From Liolophura sinensis (lineage: Eukaryota > Mollusca > Polyplacophora > Chitonida > Chitonidae), in the NCBI RefSeq assembly GCF_032854445.1, contig NC_088302.1, positions 45,790,521 to 45,854,520 on the forward strand: 64,000 bases of DNA, read 5' to 3'. Below, in pieces: positions 45,901-56,003 of this stretch. Position 1 is the stretch's first letter. Each line of letters begins with the position of its first letter. Made by a program: the position numbers and the translations under genes. Under the pieces are notes generated by a model. The model saw only the letters and a list, made by a program, of their open reading frames with translations, searched no databases and was not told the origin of the DNA.

Positions 45901-48900
45901 ATTTGATCATCGGACATACATGTCAGGTAGTCCTCAAAGTGCATGGAATGCACTTGGCTCCTGCTCCCACTGAAACATACATGTCTTTTGACAACTTGAT
46001 TCTAAAGATAAAAATGCTTCATGCAGCTTGTGATTTTAGTGTATATTATACCATATCACCTTGATACCTGGCAAACATGGACATATGTTGTATTTGTAGT
46101 TTTCTAACTGGAGCTTGGATAACTTTGATCTGCTGGCTGCTGGCAGGTGAGAAGTCTTTCTTAGTCAAAACTTATCAGTTTTATTTGAATTATATTATAA
46201 GGATAAATTCAGTGTTACAGAAAATCTGCTTTAATAGACTTTCTTCATATTTACCTTGTTTTGTTCTACAAAACCGGACATCCTCCAGGGACACAATGAG
46301 TTTAAACGCAGACATGAATATTAATTGCATACATTGATGACATCGTATGTCGAGTGTACAAAATATGGAGAAGTCATAATGGGCACTCTGGATATGTCGA
46401 ATGACGTCAGGAATCAGGACTAATGGTCGTGTTAGTAACACGCTCAGGACGTGCTAGATCAAGTCTAAGTCTGAACAGTTTCCAACAATAGTTTTGAAGA
46501 ACTTCAGGGAGAAAAAATAATTTATTTACATTATTTCTCAGTAACTTTTTTGAAAGCACGAAAAGATTTTGTGGTTATCGATAAGACCTAGATTACAACT
46601 AAAGCTGTGAGACAAAGCAGAAAGGCTTGGTTAACATCATAATGTGGATAAACCATACGCAAAACATTTTCATTTGATACTGATTATACATGTTTTATTT
46701 ATTTATTTATGGATTTATTTGATTGATGTTTTACACCATGCTCAAAGATATTTCACTTATACTACGACGACCAACATTATGGTGGAAGGAAATCAGGCAG
46801 AGCCCAAAGAAACCCATGATCATTCACAGGCTGTATACATGTTTGAAACTTTTCAATATATATCAAAACATCAAATCTATAATGTGCTGTCCATTGTCTT
46901 TAATCAGTGTTGTAACAATACTCAAACTTACAAAGCTCCCAAATACATGAGAACAACAGTGTTTGACTTACGTGTGTTCTTTTAGCCTGGCAGGTCACCT
47001 GATGGAATGTGGGGCTCAAGCTACAGGTGGTATCTTCACGGACTGGTACAACATTGATGACTGGTGAGTCTGCACTCTTCGTATAAATACCGGTACAATA
47101 AGGTGTAACATGTAAGACATTTTCAGTGAGTCACATGCGTGTGAAACCAATTGTTAGTGAATGAATGACAATGGCTTATCACTTTGTCCGCAATATTTCA
47201 GCCACGTCATGGCAATATTGTTAATGAAAAGTTACTTGTGTATTTCTGGTGCTCATCGGACATACATACATGAATAATAACATGTGTATTTGATTATTTG
47301 AATTACTTAGCAATTCTTGTATTGTTTTTTCATTTTATCTGTCAAGACCACATGGCAGAAATAATCATTGCAGTATTGCATTGTTTGTACCTAGTTTTCA
47401 GGAAGGATTCATATCAGATTTCTGAAATTTGTCAATTGAGCAATGGCCACTATAATGATAGATATAACTTTATATATATGTCCAAGTTACTACTCCAGTT
47501 GTTACGCATACTAATGCATTTTTGGTAGGTACATGGATACAGAGGTGACAATGTGTTATGGCTTCTGCAGTTATCGTCATGGTAACCAGATTGCCAATGT
47601 CCCAATTTTTACTGGATAAATAGAAATATATTTGTTTGGGTGTATTTTGGGTGCACCGGAACTTTTGTGAGGTTTGTGATGACTGTGTTTTGTTTGCAGG
47701 GACAATATTGGTTTCCCTGTAATAGAGTGCGCAGAGGATGGTGCCCTGGTGCTGTACAAGCCTCCCCACACCGGAGGGCTGGTGTCTCAAGGCACTGTCA
47801 GTGAACAGTTGCTGTATGAGATAGGTGACCCTGTCCACTACTTCCTGCCTGATGTTGTCTGTGACTTCAGTCAGGTGAAAATCGAAGAAATTCCGGGTAA
47901 GTCTGATGAAATGTAAATAGTATCTCTGCTTTTCATCACATGTTTAAGAAGCGTAAATGTAAAGGTAATTCTTCAACAGCCTCTGCTGCCAGTTTTTTGA
48001 AACATTCAGAGAACTATGGGGTGTAAAGAAATAATTTGCCCAGTTTTATGAAACTTACATCTTAGTGACACAGACAAATCAATTTCATAATAATTGTATG
48101 CATAAATTCCACTGAAAAAAACTTCTTTAGAGGTTGAAAAGTTTTACAAAAAGATTTACAATATGTTCTTTGTGATGGTGTTAGATGATACAGAGACATA
48201 AATATGTATTCATATAGATGTACATATGTTTTTGAAGTACTGGACATGTAGAGCATTTAGTGCAAAACAAGGATGTGACCAATGGTTGATATAATTTCTG
48301 AGTTTTGTTTCAATATTACAGGTTATGAGGGGGGAGCAGTGTATATCAAAGGTGCTAGGGGTCAACCCCCATCTGACTTTTATAAGGTATAAAAATGTGA
48401 ATATGTAGTGTCTGTATTATGTTACTGATACATTGTAAGTGTTAAAATTTCTGATTGCTCACCCCAATTGTCCAGGTACCATCAAACTCTGAGTAAGCTG
48501 GTAAAAAGGTAACCCTGCTGTTTATACTAGGCTTCAGGTCAGGAGGTTGCACCTGAAAAAGAGTGCAATGGGTTCCCTTTCGATCTGTTCCGTAAACCTT
48601 TTAAACATATAAACCTTACTGGTATCTTTTGACTAAAACATTCAGGTTATAACAATCAAATAAAATGCAAAGAAATATGAAATTTTTGGGGAATGTCCCC
48701 CCAAATGTCTATTTGCATGTACCATGAAAGTTTTGTTAATCAGGCCTTGTAAACAAAACACTTGATATCTTGTTTTAGGTTAGTGCCACATATGGCTCTG
48801 GGTTTCGTCTGACAGCTGTCTGTGTTGTTGTTGGACCAAGAGCTGTGGAAAAGGCCAAGAAGACTGCAAATTCAATACTAACAAGGTAGGTGTCAGAGAA

Positions 48901-51900
48901 AATGCCAAGTTCCATACAACAAGGTAGGTGTCAGAGAACATGCCAAGTTCCCTACATCAAGGTAGGCATCAGAGAACATGCCAAGATCCCTACATCAAGG
49001 TAGGCATCAGAGAATATGCCAAGTTCCCTACAACAAGGTAGGTGTCAGAGAAAATGCTAAGTTCCATACAACAAGGTAGGTGTCAGAGAAAATGCCAAGT
49101 TCCATATAAAAAAGATAGGTGTCAGAGAATATGCCATGCCCCATACAAACAAGGTTGGTGTCAGACAATACACCATTTTGGCATGTTCCTTACATGTAGT
49201 ACTTTTACAAAGTAGATATCAGAGAAATATAACAAGTTCCATTATACAAACAAGGTAGATATGATACAAACAATATGAGAAAGAGCGTGCTCCATCCTGT
49301 CAGTAATATATTTGCTTGTTTGCTTCAAGTTCACAAGCACAAGTGCATGTCACAAGCAGATTTTTATACTTCATATATTTATCTTGACAGCAGTGCAAAT
49401 ATAAGACCACATACAGTTGAAGTATTCTGGTATCCGGCCGTTAAGGACCTGGCCTGTCCCATTATCCCAAGTCACTGCAAGGTCAATACCAGCATATACA
49501 TATACATGTATATATAACTTGTAACACAGCCTCATGCAAAGTGCATTTACAAGTATTAAATGTGAAACTCGAAAGATAAAATGTGGTTGAAAATGCACTA
49601 ATCTACATTCTCTGTTTTACTGAGAAATCAAAAAAAAATATTTAACTAAACAGATTAATAACAATTGACCACTGACAGTAAGAGGCCTGGCTACATGTAC
49701 AGTATGACTGGGTTGTTTTGCATGGTATTGATACAATTTTAGATTTACATGGTGTAGTCCAGGATTTAGATTTACATGGTGTAGTCCCAGATTTAGGTTT
49801 AATGGTGTAGTCCCAGATTTAGATTTAATGGTGTAGTCCCAGAATTAGATTTACATGGTGTAATCCCAGATTTAGGTTTAATGGTGTAGTCCCAGATTTA
49901 GATTTAATGGTGTAGTCCCAGATTTAGATTTAATGGTGTAGTCCCAGATTTAGATTTACATGGTGTAGTCCCAGATTTAGATTTACAAGGTGCAGTCCCA
50001 GATTTAGATTTAATGGTGTAGTCCCAGATTTCGATTTACATGGTGTAGTCCCAGATTTAGATTTACATGGTGTAGTCCCAAATTTAGGTTTAATGATGTC
50101 CCAGATTTAGATTTATATGGTGTAATCCCAGATTTAGATTTACATGGTGTAGTCCCAGATTTAGATTTACATGGTGTAGTCCCAGATTTAGGATTACATG
50201 GTGTAGTCCCAGATTTAGGTTTAATGGTGTAGTCCCAGATTTAGATTTACATGATGTAGTCCCAGATTTAGATTTAATGGTGTAGTCCCAGATTTAGATT
50301 TACATGGTGTAGTCCCAGATTTAGATGTAATGGTGTAGTCCCAGATTTAGATTTACATTTGGTGAGTTACATTGTCTGGACTTAAGTCAGGGTTTTATGA
50401 CGGGACATGGAAACTTAACCCCTGAGTAACAATTTGGATGTTCCTGTCAGTACTCAAAAGATACCAGTGCTTTGACTAAGCAACTTTTATGGAATGATTT
50501 GTTTATTTATTTGTTTGTTTATTTCATTGCCATACTCAAGAATGTTTCACCTACATGTATAGAATGGCTTCCATCAGTATGGTAGAGCCTAGGGTAAACC
50601 CATGACTATCCACAGCTTGTGGCAGACCTTCCCACGTACAACCGGAGAGGATTTATTAAATGAAGATAAAAAGGAGCCATACATCACATTAGTTACTATA
50701 CCTAGAAATTGTGAATAGTACACACTATTACCTTCTGTTCGCAGGTGTCGGAGAATTTTCAAACAGCTTCACCTTGAGGACTTCACATCTGTGAATGTAG
50801 AGGTATTAGGTTCAGAGCATCTGTATGGAGAGAATGCGAGACTTAGGCAGGTACGAATTGTTACACCTAGTCATTTGAGAATCTCTACATCAGGATAGGT
50901 GAGAATTGCAACACCAGGATAGATGAGAATAGCTACATGTACACCTGAGGTTCAGAACATTTGTGTGGAGAGAATGCGAGACTTAGGCAGGTACGAATTG
51001 CTACACCTAGCCATGTGAGAATCGCTACTACAGGATAGGTGAGAATTGCAACACCAGGATAGATGAGAATAGCTACACGTACACCTGAGGTTCAGAACAT
51101 TTGTGTGGAAAGAATGCGAGACTCAGGCAGGTACGAATTGCTACACCTAGTCATGTGAGAATCGCTATTACAGGATAGGTGAGAATTGCAACACCAGGAT
51201 AGATGAGAATAGCTACATGTACACCTGAGGTTCAGAGCATCTGTATGGAGAGAATGCGAGACTTAGGCAGGTACGAATTGTTACACCTAGCCATGTGAGA
51301 ATCTCTACATCAGGATAGGTGAGAACTGCAACACCAGGATAGATGAGAATAGGTACATGTACACCTGAGGTTCAGAACATTTGTGTGGAGAGAATGCGAG
51401 ACTTAGGCAGGTACGAATTGCAACACCTAGCCATGTGAGAATCGCTACATCAGGATAGGTGAGAACTGCAACACCAGGATAGATGAGAATAGGTACATGT
51501 ACACCTGAGGTTCAGAACATTTGTGTGGAGAGAATGCGAGACTTAGGCAGGTACGAATTGCAACACCTAGCCATGTGAGAATCGCTACTACAGGATAGGT
51601 GAGAATTGCAACACCAGGATAGATGAGAATAGCTACACGTACACCTGAGGTTCAGAACATTTGTGTGGAAAGAATGCGAGACTTAGGCAGGTACAAATTG
51701 CTACACCAGAATAAGTGAGAATAGCTACTCCTGTAGGCATGAGGTTCAGACTTGTATGTGGAGAATGCTAGACAAAAGTAGATACCTGAATAGGTAAGTT
51801 ACCTATAATGGTACATCAACATAGCTACACCTGAGGTTCAAAACATTTGAATGGGAAGGAGCCATACTTTAATACAGGTTTGATCTTGTCAGTCAGAACA

Positions 51901-54900
51901 TCAGTATGGAGTTTGGCCAGGAGAGTAGTTACACCAGACATTTGGACACCTGTTTGTGACATTGTAATTAATGCCATACAGGTAGTGTTATATGTTAAGT
52001 AGTTACATACAGAACTGTATACTTGTATACATGTACATGATGTATGTTACAGCTCCCGCGGGAAGTTGTCCTGTGGATTTCGGCTCATCACAACCAGAAG
52101 AGAGCTCTGGAGTTTTTTGCCAGAGAGGTGGCCCCTGCTGGAACAGGAATGGGTACATGTCCCTCACATTATTAACTGCAACATGCTAGGCATTTTGAAC
52201 ACATGCTATTACTACATACCATTAAACCTTAACAGTGTATAGTTAAAGTATGTTGTGTTTGTACAACTGTCTTCCCATGTCTCTGTTTCTCCCACATAAT
52301 CCCTGTGTTCTGTGACATGCTCTTCCTTCAGAAAGGTTTTACTTTAATAACCAAAACATTCTGTATTACGTAACTGTTGACATTAGCATTCTGCACTGCC
52401 TGTATTTGTACTTTTACCATGCCCATGCAAAGAGTGAAATTTTGCAAATGTGGCAATAAAGCCATAATCATTCATTTATTCAAGGAGTGCCAAAACCTTG
52501 AATTCAGTGAATTTATAACCTAATTTATGTTTCTGGAGGTGTTTTTAAGATGCCATGGTCATTTGCTGTGAATGTGCCCAATAGTTTAACAGTTCTTGTT
52601 TATTAGTGCTAGAGGGCCTCCGTGGCTCAGTTGGTTAGCGCGCTGGCGCAGCATAATGACCCAGGAGCCTCTCACCAATGCGATCGTTGTGAGTTCAAGT
52701 CCAGCCCATGCTGCGGATGGTTGTGGCTTTCCCCCGGGCTCTGCTCATTTTCTTCCCACCATAGTGCTGGTCGCGATTGTATAAGTGAAATATTCTTCAC
52801 GGCGTAAAACAAAAATAAATAAATTTAACAGTGCTAGATTTATAGTTCTGTAATGATGTTTTTGGAACTTTTTTGAACTTATATTCCTGTGGTATGGTAG
52901 TGTTTTGCAAATGTGCTGTAAAAGTAATTGCTTTGTTGTGCTATGAATTTGTTAACCAGTTACAATAGTTAATTGTTGTAAAAATAAGGTTTGAGAAGTT
53001 TCTCTCTGCTTGTAAGTTAAGAAATAGATGCTTCTGGTGTCTAATTCCCTTCACAGATTGTGGACACAGCTTTCAATTGATCAGATTGATCACATGACGG
53101 GTATTAAACCTGTAAGCGATGCTACTGTTTATCAAAAGGTGACCACTGTTTACCTTTCAGCACCTGGACTGACTGGCATTGTTGGAGGACGTCCAAAAGT
53201 GTAAGTTACACAGTACATTAATACCTTCATGAAGCTATTTTGTTGCTCATTATCTGAGGTTTAGTACGTTGGAGAAGATCGTCTTGTTGTGGAGAACCTT
53301 TGCTGGGTAGGTGGCCGGAACTGTGTTTGCTAAAAACCATTAGCCCTTTGATCCATCCATCTACATGCAGATGTCACCAGATCTAGTACCAGATGTATTA
53401 AAGCTGAGCATTAGAAAATATGTCAGGTGTTTAACAATGTGCAACAGTTTCCTTCAGTCCTGTCTGGTTTTCTACAGCTTTGAAATGTTTCCTACATACC
53501 TAAGCATACATAAAAGAGAACCAGGCTTGAGTACTGCACCTGTGATGATAAAAAATCAATCCATGTCTGTTCACCCATTCATATGATAAAATGCATGGTA
53601 ACTGTGTACCTGCATCATCAAACAAAAACACAAACTAGGTAGAGAAACCAGTTTTGATCTGAGCTATCCTGCTTGTCCTTCTGTCTTCATCATTCATTTA
53701 TCTCCTGTTTTTTTTTTTATTTCCTGATGACAGTAATTTTATTTGTCTGCTTTACAGATCACCAGTATTAAAACTTTATTCATTCCTGTATCCAAAGAAA
53801 CATTTCAAGGTAATATTAAGAGAACTTGTCCCCTTTTGTTCCAAAACATTTTTCTGTGCATGATTGTAAGTACAAATGACCTCTTTCCAAGCATTGTGCA
53901 TTTTTCAAACTTTGTAAATTTTTTGAATGAAACCTATTGGCTTATATTTTGAAGAATCATGTAACAATTTGAATGTCCAATCTCAGATTACATGTTTTTC
54001 CTGATCACCACTTTATGTAATTAAAAACAGTATCAAGTGTCAAACCAAGATTCTAACCCCTCAAAGCTTAAAATATTTTTCCTACGTCTTTTTTTTCCAG
54101 TTAACCCTGGACAACCCACTGGACATTTATTGTGTGTTAGCCACAAATTTATAACTGACCCACATGTTATTTATTATTTCCTGTCTCAACACGTTAATTA
54201 CATATACAACAGAGTTATCTGCCATTATCTTCCCCAGATTGACATCCATATGAATGGTGAACATGTGGAGGAATACAACAGACAGGAAAGCCCCACCCAG
54301 GTGTACCCGTCCTGGTGGGAACTGCCTCAACCCGAGACACCCCCAGCCATGGAACTTCCCACGGGTACTTTCTCCTTCAGGCTCGAAGATCTTGCTTACA
54401 CACGGAGTGGTGACAAGGGTAACACTGCCAACATTGGTAAGACATTTAACTGTATTGCAGTGTGTCATACACTCCAATAATGATGCTGTTTAGACTATCT
54501 GTGCCTTCCATTTGCATTAGTTTATCTCCATTAGATCACATCATAAAGGTGAATATCTCGGGAGAGCATTAAACAATACAAGCACAAATTCGCGATGGCT
54601 ACAATACCCTACAAAAAGTTGATATCGTGTGTTGTATTTTGTAGGTGTGATCGCCAGACATCCCTCCTATCTGCCATACATCCGCCAGGCTCTAACCTCC
54701 CAAGCTGTCGAGGAATACTTCGAGCACTTGTTTGAACAGATAAAACACAGCACAAGATCAAAAGTCAGAAGGTATTTAGCACTCGACCATAAATTTATAT
54801 TTACAAGAAGGTGGAATGTGTTTTCTGAGCACCATGGTATAAGAGTTACCATTTACTGTGAGTGTGTTCAAGAGTTGAAGAGTTCATATTTATTATGTAC

Positions 54901-56003
54901 ATTATATAATGTATGGGAGTTGATATTCATGTTTTTGAACACCTGAGTATGAGCAAATGTGGATGCCTGACTCATAAGGCCATAAAAATTAATTAAATGT
55001 CTCTCATACACAGCCATCTGATCCTTTCTCCCTCCACCCAACCCTTTTTATTGGCATTTTGAAGAAATAAAAAAAATATGTAATGCTCACTTTGCAATCT
55101 CTCGCTCATGACTTTTTATCTGTACACGCCTAAAAATTATAGAAATCGAGCATTCCTGAATGAGTAAAAACCAAAGGGATTCTTTCAGCGTTGCGTTTGT
55201 CGAAGTGAATTCGCCAAAAGATGCCCTTTACTTTATGCACTGAGCTATCTCCTACAGGTAGGCTGTTTGGTAGCCTTGCTACCAAATCTAACTTTCATTA
55301 CCTGTGGAGGGCCTTTGCTGGCTCATACAATTAACTCGCCGGCTTAATGAGGCTGTCAAGGCCCTTTATCAGTGAGGTATGTTTAAATTCAGCTCTGTCT
55401 TTCGTCAGACCTTTGGTGAAAAGCCTGGAGAAGAGCAGTGATTTACTGTGGACCACAAGTTTCCACAACCAATACACTACACTCGTACATGTAGAAAATT
55501 CTTGAGTAAGGCAGTAAACACCCAATCAAGTAAATGAACCTTTACCTGTGATTGTTTTTAATTATCTAACAGGTATGAGGTACCAGGTGTACAGGGTTTT
55601 AACTTTGTTTTACACAATATTCTTGGAGGAGGAGGAATTGCTTCTCTAAGGAGTGACCCTCAGGTATGTTTACAATGTTCACTTCGTGGTCAATAAATTT
55701 ACATCTAGTGATGCTATGTCACTTTTAGGTTGATAAATTTACGCCTAGTTCTATATCACTTCATACTCAATACATTTACACTCAGTCCTGCTGAATCACT
55801 TCTTAGTCAGTGCATTTACACCTATTCCTGCTACATCACTTCTAGTGCTATAGTGCTCCTATGACTTTAATCTTCATGAGCTTCCATGTTTTTCAAATTA
55901 AAATTTTGTGTTATGCCAGGGTAAAGCATTGGGACAGATGCTTCTGGACTTCGAAATCCACAATGTGCCAAATCTTCTAGAAGAGGTAGCATCACCGCGG
56001 TAG
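39794..56003 (+). CDS. AtuA-like (DUF1446, acyclic terpene utilisation family) protein, complete, 19 exons
   Basis: Spliced by hand to 657 codons plus TAG, all phases consistent. N-terminal AtuA/DUF1446 domain (about residues 45-430): [80 protein letters not shown] and [13 protein letters not shown] are family signatures. C-terminal AtuA-associated domain (about 537-650): [20 protein letters not shown], then [13 protein letters not shown] and a Gly-rich loop. In bacteria atuA belongs to citronellol/geraniol degradation clusters, but its reaction is not settled; no function is claimed here. Residues 1-40 are rich in Arg/Lys/Ser/Ala with no acidic residue before D33, consistent with a mitochondrial presequence (inference). 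Nineteen introns-bearing exons argue against recent bacterial transfer. Divergent to JIP. Confidence 0.93.
39984..41730 (+). other. AtuA-like intron 1
   Basis: 1.7 kb; one near-complete SINE at 40367-40649, otherwise nothing recognised. Confidence 0.8.
40367..40649 (+). mobile_element. tRNA-derived SINE, near full length
   Basis: Head TGTGGCTCAGTTGGTT (box A-like) and GTGAGTTCAAGTCC (box B-like), tail AATAAATAAATAA. TATCTTTT flanks at 40359-40366 and 40650-40657. In AtuA intron 1. Confidence 0.88.
41731..41831 (+). CDS. AtuA-like exon 2
   Basis: Acceptor ATGTTGCAG, donor GTAAGT. Encodes [20 protein letters not shown], the conserved 'DYLSE' block. Confidence 0.95.
42105..42300 (+). mobile_element. 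Old, diverged SINE copy
   Basis: Recognisable by GTCTTCCAGCAACTTGTGGA, GGTTGAGGGTTTCTTCC and GAAATATTCGAGGGTACAAT. Confidence 0.6.
42476..42826 (+). mobile_element. SINE copy interrupted by a C-rich repeat
   Basis: Head GGCCTCCATGGCCAAGGTGG and tail GTATAAGTGGAATATTCTTG are separated by a C-rich insert at about 42610-42720. Confidence 0.7.
42630..42715. repeat. C-rich/G-quadruplex-prone GGGGGA-TGTCC repeat
   Basis: Runs of 6, 6, 13 and 10 C spaced by CTGGACAATCA-like units. The minus strand has four or more G-runs. Confidence 0.7.
43466..43530 (-). mobile_element. SINE tail fragment
   Basis: GATTGATTGGTGTTTAATGC and CATGTTCAAGAATTTTTTTA only. Confidence 0.55.
43671..43740 (+). CDS. AtuA-like exon 3
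   Basis: 70 nt, acceptor ACGTTAG, donor GTAAGT. Encodes [20 protein letters not shown]. Confidence 0.94.
44616..44746 (+). CDS. AtuA-like exon 4: SNAGGVNP and GDD
   Basis: 131 nt, acceptor CACCAAG, donor GTGCAG. Encodes [20 protein letters not shown] and [12 protein letters not shown]. Confidence 0.95.
45312..45400 (+). CDS. AtuA-like exon 5
   Basis: 89 nt, acceptor TCTGAAG, donor GTAAGA. Encodes [13 protein letters not shown], preceding the conserved GAGPIA block of the next exon. Confidence 0.88.
45693..45792 (+). CDS. AtuA-like exon 6: [10 protein letters not shown]
   Basis: 100 nt, acceptor TTGGCCAG, donor GTATGT. Encodes [20 protein letters not shown] then [14 protein letters not shown], a hallmark of the family. 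Confidence 0.96.
46100..46146 (+). CDS. AtuA-like exon 7
   Basis: 47 nt, acceptor TTTGTAG, donor GTGAGA. Encodes [15 protein letters not shown], leading into [10 protein letters not shown]. Confidence 0.92.
46693..46840 (-). mobile_element. SINE fragment, head missing
   Basis: Plus strand reads TTTATTTATTTATTT, then GATTGATGTTTTACACCATG and TATTTCACTTATACTACGAC. Confidence 0.78.
46986..47063 (+). CDS. AtuA-like exon 8: [14 protein letters not shown]
   Basis: 78 nt, acceptor CTTTTAG, donor GTGAGT. Encodes [20 protein letters not shown], a core family motif. Confidence 0.96.
47700..47896 (+). CDS. AtuA-like exon 9: [14 protein letters not shown]
   Basis: 197 nt, acceptor TTTGCAG, donor GTAAGT. 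Encodes [20 protein letters not shown], then [20 protein letters not shown]. Confidence 0.97.
48322..48386 (+). CDS. AtuA-like exon 10
   Basis: 65 nt, acceptor ATTACAG, donor GTATAA. Encodes [19 protein letters not shown]. Confidence 0.94.
48779..48885 (+). CDS. AtuA-like exon 11
   Basis: 107 nt, acceptor GTTTTAG, donor GTAGGT. Encodes [20 protein letters not shown]. Its last ~10 nt and donor recur in the 38-bp array that follows. Confidence 0.95.
48879..49285 (+). repeat. 38-bp minisatellite containing the AtuA exon 11 splice donor
   Basis: AAGGTAGG recurs at 48883 (the true donor), 48921, 48959, 48997, 49035 and 49073, then AAGATAGG at 49112 and AAGGTTGG at 49151, decaying by 49285. Period 38-39 bp. 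Each unit carries ATACAACAAG|GTAGGTGTCA, resembling the exon end ATACTAACAAG and its donor. Confidence 0.93.
49738..50357 (+). repeat. 26/27-bp minisatellite (CCCAGATTTAGATTTACATG), ~23 copies
   Basis: Tandem units alternate between ATTTACATGGTGTAGTCCCAG (27 bp) and ATTTAATGGTGTAGTCCCAG (26 bp) forms in AtuA intron 11. No similarity to a neighbouring exon edge was seen. Confidence 0.93.
50496..50652 (-). mobile_element. SINE fragment
   Basis: TTTATTTATTTGTTTG tail, ACTCAAGAATGTTTCACCTA body and CAGACCTTCCCACGTACAAC. It ends just before the region leading to AtuA exon 12. Confidence 0.75.
50745..50850 (+). CDS. AtuA-like exon 12
   Basis: 106 nt, acceptor TTCGCAG, donor GTACGA. Encodes [20 protein letters not shown] then [11 protein letters not shown]. 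The final ~42 nt and the donor are repeated six times in the next intron. Confidence 0.94.
50810..51720 (+). repeat. 140-bp tandem repeat containing AtuA exon 12 end and splice donor, 6 extra copies
   Basis: GGCAG|GTACGAATTG occurs at the true donor (50851) and again at 50991, 51131, 51271, 51411 and 51551, with GTACAAATTG at 51691: an exact 140-bp period. Each unit includes ~42 nt of coding sequence (GGTTCAGARCATYTGTRTGG...). Confidence 0.96.
52053..52152 (+). CDS. AtuA-like exon 13
   Basis: 100 nt, acceptor GTTACAG, donor G|GTACAT. Encodes [20 protein letters not shown] then [13 protein letters not shown]. Confidence 0.94.
52614..52829 (+). mobile_element. tRNA-derived SINE with internal deletion
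   Basis: Starts GGCCTCCGTGGCTCAGTTGG, ends AAAATAAATAAATTTAAC. Flanked by AGTGCTAGA at 52605-52613 and 52830-52838. In AtuA intron 13. Part of the middle is missing. Confidence 0.87.
53161..53200 (+). CDS. AtuA-like exon 14
   Basis: 40 nt, acceptor CCTTTCAG, donor GTAAGT. Encodes [13 protein letters not shown], continuing the APAGTGM block. Confidence 0.93.
53758..53809 (+). CDS. AtuA-like exon 15
   Basis: 52 nt, acceptor CTTTACAG, donor GTAATA. Encodes [17 protein letters not shown], end of the N-terminal domain. Confidence 0.92.
54238..54436 (+). CDS. AtuA-like exon 16: linker and C-terminal domain start
   Basis: 199 nt, acceptor TTCCCCAG, donor GTAAGA. A Pro-rich linker leads to [20 protein letters not shown], the hallmark of the AtuA C-terminal domain. 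Confidence 0.95.
54645..54771 (+). CDS. AtuA-like exon 17
   Basis: 127 nt, acceptor TTTTGTAG, donor GTATTT. Encodes [20 protein letters not shown] and [15 protein letters not shown]. Confidence 0.94.
55306..55538 (+). mobile_element. Degraded SINE copy
   Basis: Head-like GGCCTTTGCTGGCTCATACA and tail-like AAAATTCTTGAGTAAGGCAG, with CAATCAAGTAAATGA. Confidence 0.55.
55573..55663 (+). CDS. AtuA-like exon 18
   Basis: 91 nt, acceptor CTAACAG, donor GTATGT. Encodes [20 protein letters not shown], conserved near the family C terminus. Confidence 0.95.
55680..55841 (+). repeat. ~40-bp degenerate tandem repeat x4 in AtuA intron 18
   Basis: Units begin TCACTTC and contain TCAATAAATTTACACCTAGT-like sequence. 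The array starts 16 bp after the splice donor. Confidence 0.7.
55920..56003 (+). CDS. AtuA-like exon 19 and stop
   Basis: 84 nt, acceptor TATGCCAG. Encodes [20 protein letters not shown] and ends at TAG 56001-56003. Confidence 0.95.
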   Translation, partial: GKALGQMLLDFEIHNVPNLLEEVASPR

